Positions 26,700 to 35,930 of a stretch of 64,000 nt of DNA are shown in pieces (position 1 is the stretch's first letter; each line of letters begins with the position of its first letter). The translations under genes and the position numbers were made by a program. The stretch is from a virus. The stretch covers positions 1 through 64,000 of IMG/VR virus record IMGVR_UViG_3300036399_001571; one strand, 5' to 3'. The notes beneath the pieces were generated by a model. It did not search any database. It was not told the origin of the DNA and saw nothing but the letters and a program-made list of their open reading frames with translations.

Positions 26700-28325
26700 A
26701 TGGCAACTTTTCAATACGTAAGTCCAGACATTGGTGCGTATTCAGGGAATCTACCAAATACTGCTGGAAAGATTTCAATTGGCTCACTATCCGATGGCGT
26801 GATGACCAACATAGACCACTCCATCATTTCGGTAAGCGTTGATTACTCCATGAATGAGGCATCCCAGCTGAGCTTCGATGTGATTGAAACAATGAATACT
26901 GATTTTTCACAGATTGCAGAAGCTGAGAGAACATATCCAAGAGTTCTTGAATTTGCACAAAATAATTATTTTCAAATCGGCAGAGATGTAATATATGAAA
27001 CAAATACCCTGAATGAGATAAGCAATACAAACAACTCTGGAACAAATTTAATAAAACAAAAACAACTTTTTGAGATTGCAAGCGTAACATTTACCCAGGG
27101 TCCTGGCGGAAGTCCAGTATGGCAGGTTAAGTGTTTTACAAAAGCAATACAACAGATGAAGAGAGACAGAAAACCAGGCACGGTAAAAGGAACTGGAAGT
27201 ACATTTGTAAAAAATGCAGCAAGAAAATACGGGCTTAAGTACTTTGGTGAAGAAACATCAAAAAAACAGACCGTAACAAAAGCATCTGGAGATAAACAAG
27301 CCGACTCGCTATGGGACGTTCTAACCAGACTTGCGCAAGATGCAAAATTTGTTATTTATGAAGTCGATGGATTCTTGGTGTTCGCTTCAGAAAAATTCCT
27401 TATGCATAAATGGGGTATTGACAGTGGTGACACTGTTCGAGTTTGGAGTAAAAAAGAAAAAAAGTTTAAAACAAAAAGCACAAAATACATACCGCTTCAA
27501 TACCCTGCTGTCGGCAAAGGGACTCCTGGTTATTTTTTTGCTATGTCCTACCCGACTATAAATGTGTCAACAAATGACCCCAGGTACGGAGATGGCTCGA
27601 TAGTTGTTGATAGACAAAACGGAACTCAGATAAGACCAGGAATGACAGCGTATGTTGGTGATGTTCCAAGTCTGAACGGATACTACCTAATTGACTCGGT
27701 GGGCTTCACAGACAGAACACCAGACCCGGTGACTGTTAATTTCAGAAAACCAACACTTGAGAAAAAAGAAGAAAAAGAACTACCAGTAGGAGTTAGGTTT
27801 CTTCAAACAAATGCTGAAAGACCAATACCTACAAGGGTTGCAGCAGCCGCCGTACCATATCCACCAAACGGCGCATACTTTCCGCTTCCGACAGAATTCA
27901 CTGAATATGATTTTCCATCTGTCTACCCTCGCATGAAAAGCGGTTTGGTGTCTATCGGCAACATCCCTCTTTACTCGCGTCCAATACTGACGGTAAATGG
28001 TGAACCCAAAACTACATTTTCAATCACGATATTCCAAAAACCAGATTTAACAATTAATCCAAATGGATGGAAACCAGGGAATACTGCGGTTCTAATAACA
28101 CCAATATGGACTGTTGGTGGATTTGCGGTAGAACTAACAGAGGCAGAGGCAATTGCTAAGTATCTGTCTGATGGATTGTTTTTAGCAAAACTTGACAGTC
28201 CTGCAAATGCATCAAAGTATGCAGACTTTATCCATAGGCAGCAAGTAGAGATACTGAGAGTCAGATTTCCAGAAATTGATTTCTATAACGGTGGCGTCTA
28301 TCCCAATACGGCTGGTTTGACATGA
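26700..28325 (+). CDS. Tail hub protein (gpD/gp27-like)
   Basis: 541 residues. SIISVSVDYSMNEASQLSFDV at the N-terminus, FVKNAARKYGLKYFGE and SLWDVLTRLAQDAKFVIYEV in the middle are typical of late control protein D type hubs, which form the trimer at the end of the tube. The C-terminal 170 residues after EKKEEKELPVG are an extra region with Pro-rich strands, possibly contacting the baseplate or membrane. It starts 1 nt after the upstream stop codon. Confidence 0.75.
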   Translation: MATFQYVSPDIGAYSGNLPNTAGKISIGSLSDGVMTNIDHSIISVSVDYSMNEASQLSFDVIETMNTDFSQIAEAERTYPRVLEFAQNNYFQIGRDVIYETNTLNEISNTNNSGTNLIKQKQLFEIASVTFTQGPGGSPVWQVKCFTKAIQQMKRDRKPGTVKGTGSTFVKNAARKYGLKYFGEETSKKQTVTKASGDKQADSLWDVLTRLAQDAKFVIYEVDGFLVFASEKFLMHKWGIDSGDTVRVWSKKEKKFKTKSTKYIPLQYPAVGKGTPGYFFAMSYPTINVSTNDPRYGDGSIVVDRQNGTQIRPGMTAYVGDVPSLNGYYLIDSVGFTDRTPDPVTVNFRKPTLEKKEEKELPVGVRFLQTNAERPIPTRVAAAAVPYPPNGAYFPLPTEFTEYDFPSVYPRMKSGLVSIGNIPLYSRPILTVNGEPKTTFSITIFQKPDLTINPNGWKPGNTAVLITPIWTVGGFAVELTEAEAIAKYLSDGLFLAKLDSPANASKYADFIHRQQVEILRVRFPEIDFYNGGVYPNTAGLT

Positions 28326-28370
28326 GCAATGTGAAAATTATGAACCTTCATTCAATTAAGCACTTTAATG

Positions 28371-28376
28371 TAAACT
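28371..28376 (+). promoter_or_regulatory. TAAACT -10-like motif in the hub-spike gap
   Basis: In the 84-bp gap 28326-28409, TGTAAACTTTAC contains a near-perfect palindrome (GTAAAcTTTAC) and a TAAACT hexamer. The same hexamer recurs at 11741 and 32082 in other gaps. A phage-specific promoter or operator is possible but weak. Confidence 0.25.
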
Positions 28377-28409
28377 TTACTTGTCAAACTCAAAGAAACA
28401 AGGCTTAAC

Positions 28410-28787
28410 ATGACTACCCCTAACATTGTAAATAGAGAAAAAGGCTCGTCTCACCCGCTTCAGCCTGGACAGTTTTATAAGGGAATCGTTGAATATGTTA
28501 ACGATTCTGGTCTTGTGACGGTCAAAGTAAACGCACTTGGTGCTTCATTCGGCCCGGTTGCGCCGGTTGGGGTGACTACCCTCAATAAGCTCAACAAGGA
28601 TGACGTCGTAACGTGCACATTTACTGATGAATTTTTTACTGAATTGATAGTTTTTGGTTCTTCCAATATAAAAGCCGATGTATTTGCATCGAAGGTTGTT
28701 GTCGACGGTCTTGTAGCCACAATAACAAGTCTTCAGAGTCAAATCACAGCCCTCGATGGGCGCGTAACCACATTGGAGAACGCATAA
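28410..28787 (+). CDS. Small baseplate spike-like protein (OB-fold, coiled-coil tip)
   Basis: 125 residues. Beta-rich residues 20-90 with FYKGIVEYVNDSGLVTVKVN fit an OB-fold as in gpV/gp5 type spikes. The last 35 residues form Leu/Ile heptads (LVATITSLQSQITALDGRVT) suitable for a trimeric coiled coil. Position between hub and gp25-like wedge genes is the normal spike slot. It ends 1 bp into the next gene. Confidence 0.6.
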   Translation: MTTPNIVNREKGSSHPLQPGQFYKGIVEYVNDSGLVTVKVNALGASFGPVAPVGVTTLNKLNKDDVVTCTFTDEFFTELIVFGSSNIKADVFASKVVVDGLVATITSLQSQITALDGRVTTLENA

Positions 28788-29095
28788 TGGACATGATTAA
28801 ATTTCCAGTAAAGTTTGACAGAAGCGGTTTACAAAAACACAGAGATGGGAGCGAGGACTACTACGCCCAGCTCTTGACAATATCAATTCTCACAGAGCCA
28901 AGAACACACGTATTCTCTCCACGTTTTGGCGTTCTTGACCCATCATTTCGCGGAATTGACAAGGGCGTATTTATTTTAAATGCTGCGAGATTCGTGCCTG
29001 AAGTACAAATAACAAACTTAAATACGAATATCAATACAAATGGGAACGAAATGAAAGTTGAGTTTTCTTTTAGGGTTAAAGGCGAGGTTAGATAA
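28787..29095 (+). CDS. Baseplate wedge protein, gp25/gpW-like
   Basis: 102 residues. Small acidic protein of the T4 gp25-like family (P2 gpW), with IKFPVKFDRSG at the N-terminus, LLTISILTEPRTHVFSPRFG and a C-terminal strand MKVEFSFRV. These form part of the inner baseplate and contact the first sheath disc. It shares single-base stop/start overlaps with both neighbours. Confidence 0.75.
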   Translation: MDMIKFPVKFDRSGLQKHRDGSEDYYAQLLTISILTEPRTHVFSPRFGVLDPSFRGIDKGVFILNAARFVPEVQITNLNTNINTNGNEMKVEFSFRVKGEVR

Positions 29096-30543
29096 TGGCC
29101 GCAGATTTTTCCAAATATATCGACCTAAGCATATTTGATGCTGAGCCAGGCGACATTTATTTTGACGCGATAGAAGCTGCAAGATTAACTCTTCCTGAAT
29201 TCAATCTGCGCGTAGGAACTCCAGAGGACGCAATATTTCAAGCTGCAGCATATATTGGCTCGTTGAGTATTGCATCAATAAACAGACTTCCAGACAGGTT
29301 GATGGAAGGAATAATGAACATACTTGGCTACTCAAAGCAGCAGGCTGTTTCGGCCGAGGTCGACGTAACCATAACTCTCGATTCTTATTCGGGCGGAACG
29401 ATTCCTGCTGGAACAATATTTAGTTATGAGACATTATTTGAAGACGAAGTGACAGAATTTGCTTTTCAGACTTCCACAACAGTTGTTATTGAAGGGATTG
29501 AGAACCCTGGACCAGAAGACGACTTGCCTAGTGCCTCGGTAACAGTATCCTGCCTGACTCCAGGAATAATCCCACCAATAACCACGCCGGGGACAGAACT
29601 TAATGTAATCAGTGCTGGAACAAATATATTTTCCGTAGTTACTTTTTCAAATTTTACAAACGGCATAAATGCGGATGAGGATTCAGATTACTTGTCTAAA
29701 TCCGCAACATATCTTCGCTCGCTGAGTTCCGCTATAAATAAATCATCACAGCTTGATGCATATGTTATATCAAGCTATCCAGATGTTGTTGGTCGCGCTA
29801 AATCATATGACCTAACAGATGGCGACCCAGGACTTGGCGATATATCTGTTCCAAGACAGTCGAACGTTGTGACAACATTTCTTAATACAAACCTTGCTAC
29901 TGTTGAGACTGACGAAAATCACCTATTTGTTGTTGGAGACGTTGTTACCCTTGAAAACTGTGGAGCTTCATTTAACGGACAAAGAACAATCACTGGAGCA
30001 TCAGACACAACATTTTCTTTTGTTAGCGTAAACACAAACTCTGGAAGCACAAGCATAACTGGAACAGCATCTGCTGGAATCGAAAATCCTGGCAATGTTT
30101 CACTATTCACTTATGGACTTAATACTTTTTTAACAAGTACCGAAAAAGAAACGATACTCCTAGATATCACAGATAGGTCTGTTGCTGGTCTTTCCTTCAA
30201 TGTGCTTGATGCAAATCTATTAACAATGGAGTTGGTTGCATCTATTGTTCTTGACCCATCATTTGTGCAAGAGACATTGCAGGAGAATATTGAAAACAAT
30301 ATAGTTGCATATCTATCCCCAGCTGAATTTCCATTTGGTGATGACAGGGTTAGAAAAACACGTCTTATTTCTTTAATTAGTAATATCCCTGGTGTAATTT
30401 ATGTTGAGTCTCTTTCAATAACTGGAACAAATAATGGATGGCTGCCTCAGTTTGGTGACGATATTCTCTTTTTGAATAAAGGCTCTCTCCCGCTTATCTC
30501 TGCAGAAGATTTGACTATAACTTATACATTGGCGCCTGAATGA
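29095..30543 (+). CDS. Baseplate J-like wedge protein with inserted beta module
   Basis: 482 residues. LTLPEFNLRVGTPEDAIFQA and DVTITLDSYSGGTIPAGTIF match the baseplate J/gp47/gp6 family that builds the wedge ring. Residues about 258-332 (29866-30090) are an extra module, LFVVGDVVTLENCGASFNGQ followed by FSFV, of a type that also occurs in two fibre proteins on the other strand. The C-terminal ELVASIVLDPSFVQETLQEN region is again J-like. Runs directly into the gpI-like gene. Confidence 0.85.
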   Translation: MAADFSKYIDLSIFDAEPGDIYFDAIEAARLTLPEFNLRVGTPEDAIFQAAAYIGSLSIASINRLPDRLMEGIMNILGYSKQQAVSAEVDVTITLDSYSGGTIPAGTIFSYETLFEDEVTEFAFQTSTTVVIEGIENPGPEDDLPSASVTVSCLTPGIIPPITTPGTELNVISAGTNIFSVVTFSNFTNGINADEDSDYLSKSATYLRSLSSAINKSSQLDAYVISSYPDVVGRAKSYDLTDGDPGLGDISVPRQSNVVTTFLNTNLATVETDENHLFVVGDVVTLENCGASFNGQRTITGASDTTFSFVSVNTNSGSTSITGTASAGIENPGNVSLFTYGLNTFLTSTEKETILLDITDRSVAGLSFNVLDANLLTMELVASIVLDPSFVQETLQENIENNIVAYLSPAEFPFGDDRVRKTRLISLISNIPGVIYVESLSITGTNNGWLPQFGDDILFLNKGSLPLISAEDLTITYTLAPE

Positions 30544-30544
30544 T

Positions 30545-32071
30545 ATGGCAACAACAGTAAACCTCCTATCGGCTGACAGCGCCCTGCTGAGGTCAACATC
30601 TGCAAGCGTCACTATCCCTATTTCTTCCTCTGGAACAGAATGGATTTCAACAAATAGCACGCTCAGCGTTATACCAACTGAATTCATCACAAACTTGCGG
30701 TACGTTCTACGAATTGCGCCTTCTGGTTCTGGTGATATAACCATAATTCTAGATGAGCAACTTTTAAGACTTGCTGAAAATGGAGAAACATTATCCTTTA
30801 ACGCAAAGATAAGACCATCTTCCGAATGCACTATTACTTCTCAGCTCGTGGTTGATGGCGAGACCGCAATCGACCCTCATCAACAAAGTCTTTCTGGTGG
30901 AGTGTATGGTGCCATACAGTCAAATACTGTTTTGGTTCCAGATGATGAGCAAGTGCATTCTGTTTCCGCATCAATAACGGTATCTGGTCATGGTGGTGGA
31001 AATATATACTTAACCTATCCAAACCTAATTAATGACAGAGCTTTCTACAACAATCAATACATACCGCTGTCTAGAAACTTCATGCCAGATTTCTATTGGG
31101 AAATAGATAGCGCAGAGCAGTATCCGACTGCTCCATTTCATAGATTAATCGATGTTCTCACATCTGCAGGAAATGAGGTAATGGCCGAGTACCAATCAAT
31201 ATATCCATTTGAACGTAACGAAATCAGTAACGCAGAACAGCTTGCAGAGCTAGAAATAAACAGCTCTCTTACAAATCCTGCATTTGTAAAAGACAAGTAC
31301 ATTAACTGGCTCTCTCAGTTCAGCGGCTCCGGTATTCGAAAAAATATTTCCAAATCAGATGGGTCACGATTTTTTGAAACTTATGGGGAAGAAAGAGAAT
31401 TCATAGAATGGCAGCTGCTTACATCCTATTATGGACGTGGTTCTGGTACTCGAGGTGCTTTACTCAACTCGGCAAAGCAAGTGCTAATAAAAACCAAAGA
31501 CGATACCGAATCATCAAGAAGCGTTTCTATAACTCCAAACTACAACGGGGATAATTGGAGCTTTCTTGTAAGAACTCTAGAGAACGAAACGCCAGATGCA
31601 TCAAACGGTGAATCCAGCCATCTCGTCCTTGCTGCAATGGAACCAGCAAGGCCAATGGGTTATAAAATTTACCATAGCACCGTTGATGAGTTCTATTTAA
31701 CACTTAACGATATATCATTTGGGCGTCTCTCGGAGATAAGACTTGGTGTCGTTGTTGCCCCCACAGACGCTCCAGACAGCATTACCGTGACCTCTGTGAC
31801 GTCTACAAGTGCAACCCTTACGTTCTTGCCACTTTCTGTTCCAGGGGGCGGAGATGGTGGTGGAATCATCTCGAATTACCAGTATGCGCTGTCAACAAAT
31901 GGGACAACTTATGGTTCATACACAGCACTGTCGCCTGCAAAGGGGAGCCCGCCCATCACCATAACAGGGCTTAGTAGTTCAACAAATTATTGGGTCAAGT
32001 TGAAAGCGGTTAATGAAGCTGGTGTTAGCGCAGTTGAATCAGCCGCCGTTACCTTCACGACTTCGGCATAA
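30545..32071 (+). CDS. Tail protein (gpI-like) with C-terminal FN3 domain
   Basis: 508 residues. The position after the J-like wedge protein and features such as FMPDFYWEIDS, FHRLIDVLTSAG and DKYINWLSQFSG followed by EFIEWQLLTSYYGRGSGTRG fit P2 gpI-like proteins that link wedge to fibre. Residues about 415-508 are a fibronectin type III domain (ITVTSVTSTSATLTFLP ... YWVKLKAVNEAG). FN3 modules on phage tails are thought to bind cell-surface carbohydrate. Confidence 0.75.
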   Translation: MATTVNLLSADSALLRSTSASVTIPISSSGTEWISTNSTLSVIPTEFITNLRYVLRIAPSGSGDITIILDEQLLRLAENGETLSFNAKIRPSSECTITSQLVVDGETAIDPHQQSLSGGVYGAIQSNTVLVPDDEQVHSVSASITVSGHGGGNIYLTYPNLINDRAFYNNQYIPLSRNFMPDFYWEIDSAEQYPTAPFHRLIDVLTSAGNEVMAEYQSIYPFERNEISNAEQLAELEINSSLTNPAFVKDKYINWLSQFSGSGIRKNISKSDGSRFFETYGEEREFIEWQLLTSYYGRGSGTRGALLNSAKQVLIKTKDDTESSRSVSITPNYNGDNWSFLVRTLENETPDASNGESSHLVLAAMEPARPMGYKIYHSTVDEFYLTLNDISFGRLSEIRLGVVVAPTDAPDSITVTSVTSTSATLTFLPLSVPGGGDGGGIISNYQYALSTNGTTYGSYTALSPAKGSPPITITGLSSSTNYWVKLKAVNEAGVSAVESAAVTFTTSA

Positions 32072-32115
32072 ATAAAAATGATAAACTTTTCACTTAATAA
32101 TAAGGAGATTTAAAA

Positions 32116-33093
32116 ATGGCTGGCTCAGGAATCAGGGTATTTGCTTCTGGAGAGATACTCACGGCAGCACAGGTTAATGGCTATCTCATGGACCAGACTG
32201 TCACCCGTTTCGCGGACGCCGCAACTCGCGACGCCGCTTTTGGCGGAGTGGGGCAGCCAGCGCTAGATGAGGGCCGTATTTGCTACCTCGATGATGTGAA
32301 CTTAATTCAATTTTTTGACGGCGCTACATGGGTTGACTCAGCCCAGTTTACCGTAGGCGACGGAACAATCTCTAACGTAAAGCTTGCTGCAAACTCTGTA
32401 ACATCAGACAAAATTGCTCCGGGAACCGTAATCGCGGCGGATATAGCTGCTGGAACAATCACGGCAACAGAGTTGGCAGATGGGGCGGTTACTTCAGGCA
32501 AAATTCTTAACGACACCATTGTCAACGCCGATATAAACAGTTCCGCGGCAATTGCTGACACCAAGCTTGCAACAATTTCAACTGCTGGAAAAGTTTCTAA
32601 CTCGGCAACAACTGCTACAGATGCCAACACTGCTTCCGCGATAGTGGCCCGAGATGCTTCTGGAAACTTTGTTGCTGGAAAAGCAACGCTTGCAACGGCA
32701 GATGTAACCACAGTAATTGAAATGGCAAATATTGTTTCAGCTTCAGCCAATGGGACAATCAATATTGATTTCAACACAAATCCAACTGTGTACTACACCG
32801 GAAATGCATCAGCTGACTGGACGCTAAACGTAAGAGGAACATCAAGCGTCTCTCTTAATGACACTATCTCAACTGGACAAATTGCTACAGTGACTTTTCT
32901 TGCAACGATAGGTACGACGCAGAGAAGACCGACTGTATTCCAAGTCGACGGTTCAGCTATTACGCCAAAGTGGATGGGTGGAGCAGCTCCAACTATCGGA
33001 AATGCAAGCTCGATAGACGCCTATACGCTGGCAATTATAAAGACTGGTAGCGCTGCGTTCACGATGCTTGCGAGTCAGACAAGATTCGCATAA
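32116..33093 (+). CDS. Tail fibre protein
   Basis: 325 residues with AAGGAG upstream. The N-terminus (ASGEILTAAQVNGYLMDQTV) is typical of fibre proteins that attach to the baseplate. The middle has degenerate repeats of the form DGTISNVKLAANSV / SDKIAPGTVIAADIAAGTIT, and the C-terminus a beta domain (NASADWTLNVRG ... FQVDGSAITPKW). A TAAACT hexamer sits in the 44-bp leader. The repeats resemble those of the fibre gene at 55444-56220. Confidence 0.7.
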   Translation: MAGSGIRVFASGEILTAAQVNGYLMDQTVTRFADAATRDAAFGGVGQPALDEGRICYLDDVNLIQFFDGATWVDSAQFTVGDGTISNVKLAANSVTSDKIAPGTVIAADIAAGTITATELADGAVTSGKILNDTIVNADINSSAAIADTKLATISTAGKVSNSATTATDANTASAIVARDASGNFVAGKATLATADVTTVIEMANIVSASANGTINIDFNTNPTVYYTGNASADWTLNVRGTSSVSLNDTISTGQIATVTFLATIGTTQRRPTVFQVDGSAITPKWMGGAAPTIGNASSIDAYTLAIIKTGSAAFTMLASQTRFA

Positions 33094-33099
33094 AAATAT

Positions 33100-34035
33100 A
33101 TGCCATTTGTCAATCGCATCGGAAGCGGAGCAACCCGCAAGTTCGGGTTTGGGACAGGGGTTAAACCTGGCGCACCAACGATTGGGACGGCCACACGGGG
33201 AGACCAGCAGGCAAGCGTTGTTTTTACTGAACCCGCAGTACTTGGAACTGGGGCACCTACGTATACGGCTACTTCAAGCCCAGGTGGCTTAACGGCGTCC
33301 GGTGCAAGCTCGCCAGTCGTGGTTACAGGTTTAACAAACGGTACCGAATACACATTTACAGTCACGGCATCCAACTCTTTTGGCTCGTCGACATCTGGGT
33401 CTTCAAATTCAGTGACCCCAGCAGGAGTTCCAGCTACACCTTCAGCTCCAACGCAATCTGCAGGGAACGCTTCAGTCGCCCTCTCATGGACTGCACCATC
33501 GGCCAATGGTTCTGCAATTACCGATTACAAGATTTACTACGCAACTTCAGAAGCCGGCACTTACACGCTATTCAGCGACACCGTAAGCACCACTACGTCA
33601 GTCACGGTTACTGGACTAACGAATGGCACAGCCTATTACTTCAAGATTGCCGCAGTAAACTCAGTTGGAGATAGCGCCCTGTCTGCTGCTTCTGCTTCTT
33701 CCACTCCTGCCGCTCCACCGTTCTTCCCGTTCTTCCCTACCTTCGCTCCACCGTTCTTCCCGTTCTTCCCGTTCTTCCCTGACTTCGTCGACCCATGTGC
33801 TGGCGTGAATTGCGCTGCATACGGAGCCCCACCAGGGGGAGTATGGCAATCACAGGGATTTAACACCCAACCTTGGGACCCACACTGCATTAATGCAGGA
33901 TACCCTGCAGACCCACCATACTGCTGTAACTTTGGCACCAACACATGTGGGAGCGGTAATTCGTATTGGACCTCGTATATCAGCTCAGATGGTTGTTGTC
34001 AATTTAACTTGTATGTATACTGTGCTTGCAGTTAA
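33100..34035 (+). CDS. FN3 protein with PFFP-repeat tail and Cys-rich C-terminal domain
   Basis: 311 residues. Two FN3 domains (about 23-112 and 113-200; the second ends in TSVTVTGLTNGTAYYFKIAA), then a Pro/Phe repeat (APPFFPFFPTFAPPFFPFFP, about residues 204-230), then an 80-residue domain with about ten cysteines (DPCAGVNC, YCCNFGTNTC, GCCQF, YCACS). There is no signal peptide or membrane segment. It is probably a virion surface or fibre-tip protein, its Cys-rich domain held by disulfides or metal. The FFP-repeat DNA at 33711-33790 reuses the unit GTTCTTCCC, also present on the other strand near 63650. Confidence 0.8.
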   Translation: MPFVNRIGSGATRKFGFGTGVKPGAPTIGTATRGDQQASVVFTEPAVLGTGAPTYTATSSPGGLTASGASSPVVVTGLTNGTEYTFTVTASNSFGSSTSGSSNSVTPAGVPATPSAPTQSAGNASVALSWTAPSANGSAITDYKIYYATSEAGTYTLFSDTVSTTTSVTVTGLTNGTAYYFKIAAVNSVGDSALSAASASSTPAAPPFFPFFPTFAPPFFPFFPFFPDFVDPCAGVNCAAYGAPPGGVWQSQGFNTQPWDPHCINAGYPADPPYCCNFGTNTCGSGNSYWTSYISSDGCCQFNLYVYCACS

Positions 34036-34072
34036 GATGTTCACAACCAACACGCTAAAGGATTGACTATCA

Positions 34073-34306
34073 ATGGAACCAATTAACATTTATCCGCAAG
34101 ATAACCCGGACAACTTTCTATGGGTTGCTTTTGTCGTTGATGGAGAGGTTGGGGTCAAAATGCCGTTTCCACTACAAGCAAACCTATTGACAGCGGTTAT
34201 GTCATCAAACCCACAGGCTATTGTCATCACTGAAGAAGACAGACTCAATGTTACAACCGGATGGACATATAGTGACGGAGTATTCAGTCCGCCGGCAGGT
34301 GAGTGA
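34073..34306 (+). CDS. Small hypothetical protein, paralogue of the gene at 63253-63498
   Basis: 77 residues with AAAGGA upstream. The core VAFVVDGEVGVKMPFP ... GWTYSDGVFSPPAGE shares VVDGEV, W-x-Y, (D/E)NG-like turn and a terminal Pro-acidic tail with the protein encoded at 63253-63498. Both lie immediately beside a PFFP-repeat protein gene. Possibly a fibre-assembly or tail-tip accessory protein; the function is unknown. Confidence 0.6.
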   Translation: MEPINIYPQDNPDNFLWVAFVVDGEVGVKMPFPLQANLLTAVMSSNPQAIVITEEDRLNVTTGWTYSDGVFSPPAGE

Positions 34307-34308
34307 GA

Positions 34309-34536
34309 ATGACGCCATGGCAGGAATATAAGAAAAAACTTGGCACGACCAGGCCATGGGACATGGTCAATCCAAAAGCTGAGCATGTTTCGGTAGAGGA
34401 GGCTACGGCGCGTATGGATATATGCGAATTGTGCCCAAGTCTTCTAGGGGCTACTCATCAATGCAAGGAGTGCGGATGTTTCATGAAGTTGAAGACGAAA
34501 CTCAAGAACGCTGAGTGCCCTCTTGGAAAATGGTAA
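34309..34536 (+). CDS. Small Cys-rich (zinc-ribbon-like) protein
   Basis: 75 residues from the ATG at 34309, with AGGTGAG upstream; a GTG at 34303 is also possible. Two Cys pairs, CELCPS and CKECGCF, plus CPLGKW at the end suggest a small zinc-binding fold. Proteins with this CPLGKW ending are familiar from aquatic phages. It is the last gene of the plus-strand structural block; the next genes converge on it. Confidence 0.65.
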   Translation: MTPWQEYKKKLGTTRPWDMVNPKAEHVSVEEATARMDICELCPSLLGATHQCKECGCFMKLKTKLKNAECPLGKW

Positions 34537-34552
34537 TTTCAATCACTAATCT

Positions 34553-35212
34553 TTAATACCTGTTTCTTTCGTAAAAACCTATTTCTTTTACGAAACCAAC
34601 TACAACATACCTCACTGGTCCATCAGAAACAGTCTTTACCCCATGTTCGTACTCGCTGTTGCCAGGGAAAAATAAAAGGTCTTTTGGATTTGGTTTCAAG
34701 GCAATTTCACGATTCTTGAAGAAAATCTCCCCAGAATTGTAATCATCGTTTATATATAGTATTGAGGCATACCTGATTGACGGGTCAGTATGTTGGTCAA
34801 CATGTGATTTCAATTCCGTGCCGGGTGGCAATCTTTGCACGGTTGATAAACCGCTAAGAGTTAGAGATTGGTCGCATTCAAGTATCATTGATGACAAGCG
34901 GCGATGAATAGAGCGACAAACACCAAGATGCTCAATACCTAGTGTCTTGTCTGAAAAACCATGGGTGATTTCAAATTTTCCCTCTGCAATCAAGTTGTCA
35001 ATATCGGTTCTTCCAAACTTGAGCTTGCAAAAATTAACAACACCAGACATGTAGTGGGTTTCCCAATCTTTTTGCGTAGTGTTCTCTATTGCACTAGTTA
35101 TCGCATCTAGCTCTTCCTGTGTTATGAAATTTTTAATCCGAATCAACTCGTCGGTAATTTCTTCAAATTCCAGATTATTCAACTTGAGTTGAAGCAGAAA
35201 GTTCTCAATCAT
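34553..35212 (-). CDS. 2-oxoglutarate/Fe(II) oxygenase, prolyl-4-hydroxylase-like (C-type)
   Basis: 219 residues from the ATG at 35212, which overlaps the glycosyltransferase stop (ATGA). The iron ligands are visible as HVDQHTD (H137, D139) and YEHGV (H190), and VRYVVVG supplies the 2-oxoglutarate-binding Arg (R201). YINDDYNSGEIFF is the family core strand. Such enzymes hydroxylate Pro, Lys or other residues and small molecules using O2 and 2-oxoglutarate. Coupling to a glycosyltransferase hints at hydroxylation followed by glycosylation. Substrate unknown. Confidence 0.85.
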   Translation of the reverse strand: MIENFLLQLKLNNLEFEEITDELIRIKNFITQEELDAITSAIENTTQKDWETHYMSGVVNFCKLKFGRTDIDNLIAEGKFEITHGFSDKTLGIEHLGVCRSIHRRLSSMILECDQSLTLSGLSTVQRLPPGTELKSHVDQHTDPSIRYASILYINDDYNSGEIFFKNREIALKPNPKDLLFFPGNSEYEHGVKTVSDGPVRYVVVGFVKEIGFYERNRY

Positions 35213-35901
35213 TGGCGACACCACAAACAGTCACAATATTCCTCAACAAAATAACTATGATTCATTTGTTTTTCATTTCTAAGCCTATAATCTGTATCTG
35301 GCTTGTAGTCTCTGCTATGAGTGACATATCGCTGGTCGAATATCTGCGCCACTTTAGACCTGTTAGAAGCAACTGTTTTTCTAAATAAGTGATGTGTAGG
35401 TGTTTTTTTTGGTTTTGCATTATTTTTGAGTCTTTCTTCATTTTCTTCAAAATGTTTTTTTACGTCAGCTAAAAGACTAAGACCTATTTCACTATGTAAT
35501 TTAAGAATAAAATTACAATTGTTGGACCCAGGAAGCCCATTTACTTGGTCCCCATTTGGCAAGGCAACCATTTCTATTGTGTGGTTTAATTCATGAAGTA
35601 TTGGCTCTATATTTAATATTGGAATTGAATCCAAATCCGCATACATGCCGCCGTAAAAACAGGTCACAGAATATCTCCAGATATCCGATTGAGTCATTCC
35701 TGAATAATTGTCATATATTTCGGCCTCAATTGGAGATAGGCATAAAATATTTATTACTTCTTCGCGTCTTTCTTTGGGGTTTTTAAAACAATATTTCCAA
35801 TCTGGATATGTGTTTTTCCATAAGTTGCAGCATTTTTTGAAAGATTCATGAAGTTCTTCAAAGTCGCACTCATATGTTTGAAATATGTTTTTATTCCACA
35901 T
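35209..35901 (-). CDS. Glycosyltransferase, DXD-sugar-binding (Och1/Gly_transf_sug-like)
   Basis: 230 residues. NIFQTY at the N-terminus and IWRYSVTCFYGGMYADLDSI around residues 75-94 give the DXD motif (D89-D91) that binds nucleotide sugar via Mn2+. This arrangement is typical of the GT32-like family that includes Och1 and capsular sugar transferases. A basic C-terminal region ends with a Cys-rich tail (CDCLWCRQ). It is translationally coupled to the 2OG oxygenase downstream. The acceptor could be a phage protein, host lipopolysaccharide or modified DNA. Confidence 0.75.
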   Translation of the reverse strand: MWNKNIFQTYECDFEELHESFKKCCNLWKNTYPDWKYCFKNPKERREEVINILCLSPIEAEIYDNYSGMTQSDIWRYSVTCFYGGMYADLDSIPILNIEPILHELNHTIEMVALPNGDQVNGLPGSNNCNFILKLHSEIGLSLLADVKKHFEENEERLKNNAKPKKTPTHHLFRKTVASNRSKVAQIFDQRYVTHSRDYKPDTDYRLRNEKQMNHSYFVEEYCDCLWCRQ

Positions 35902-35930
35902 TTCAAATTCTTACACTGTTATATAATTTT

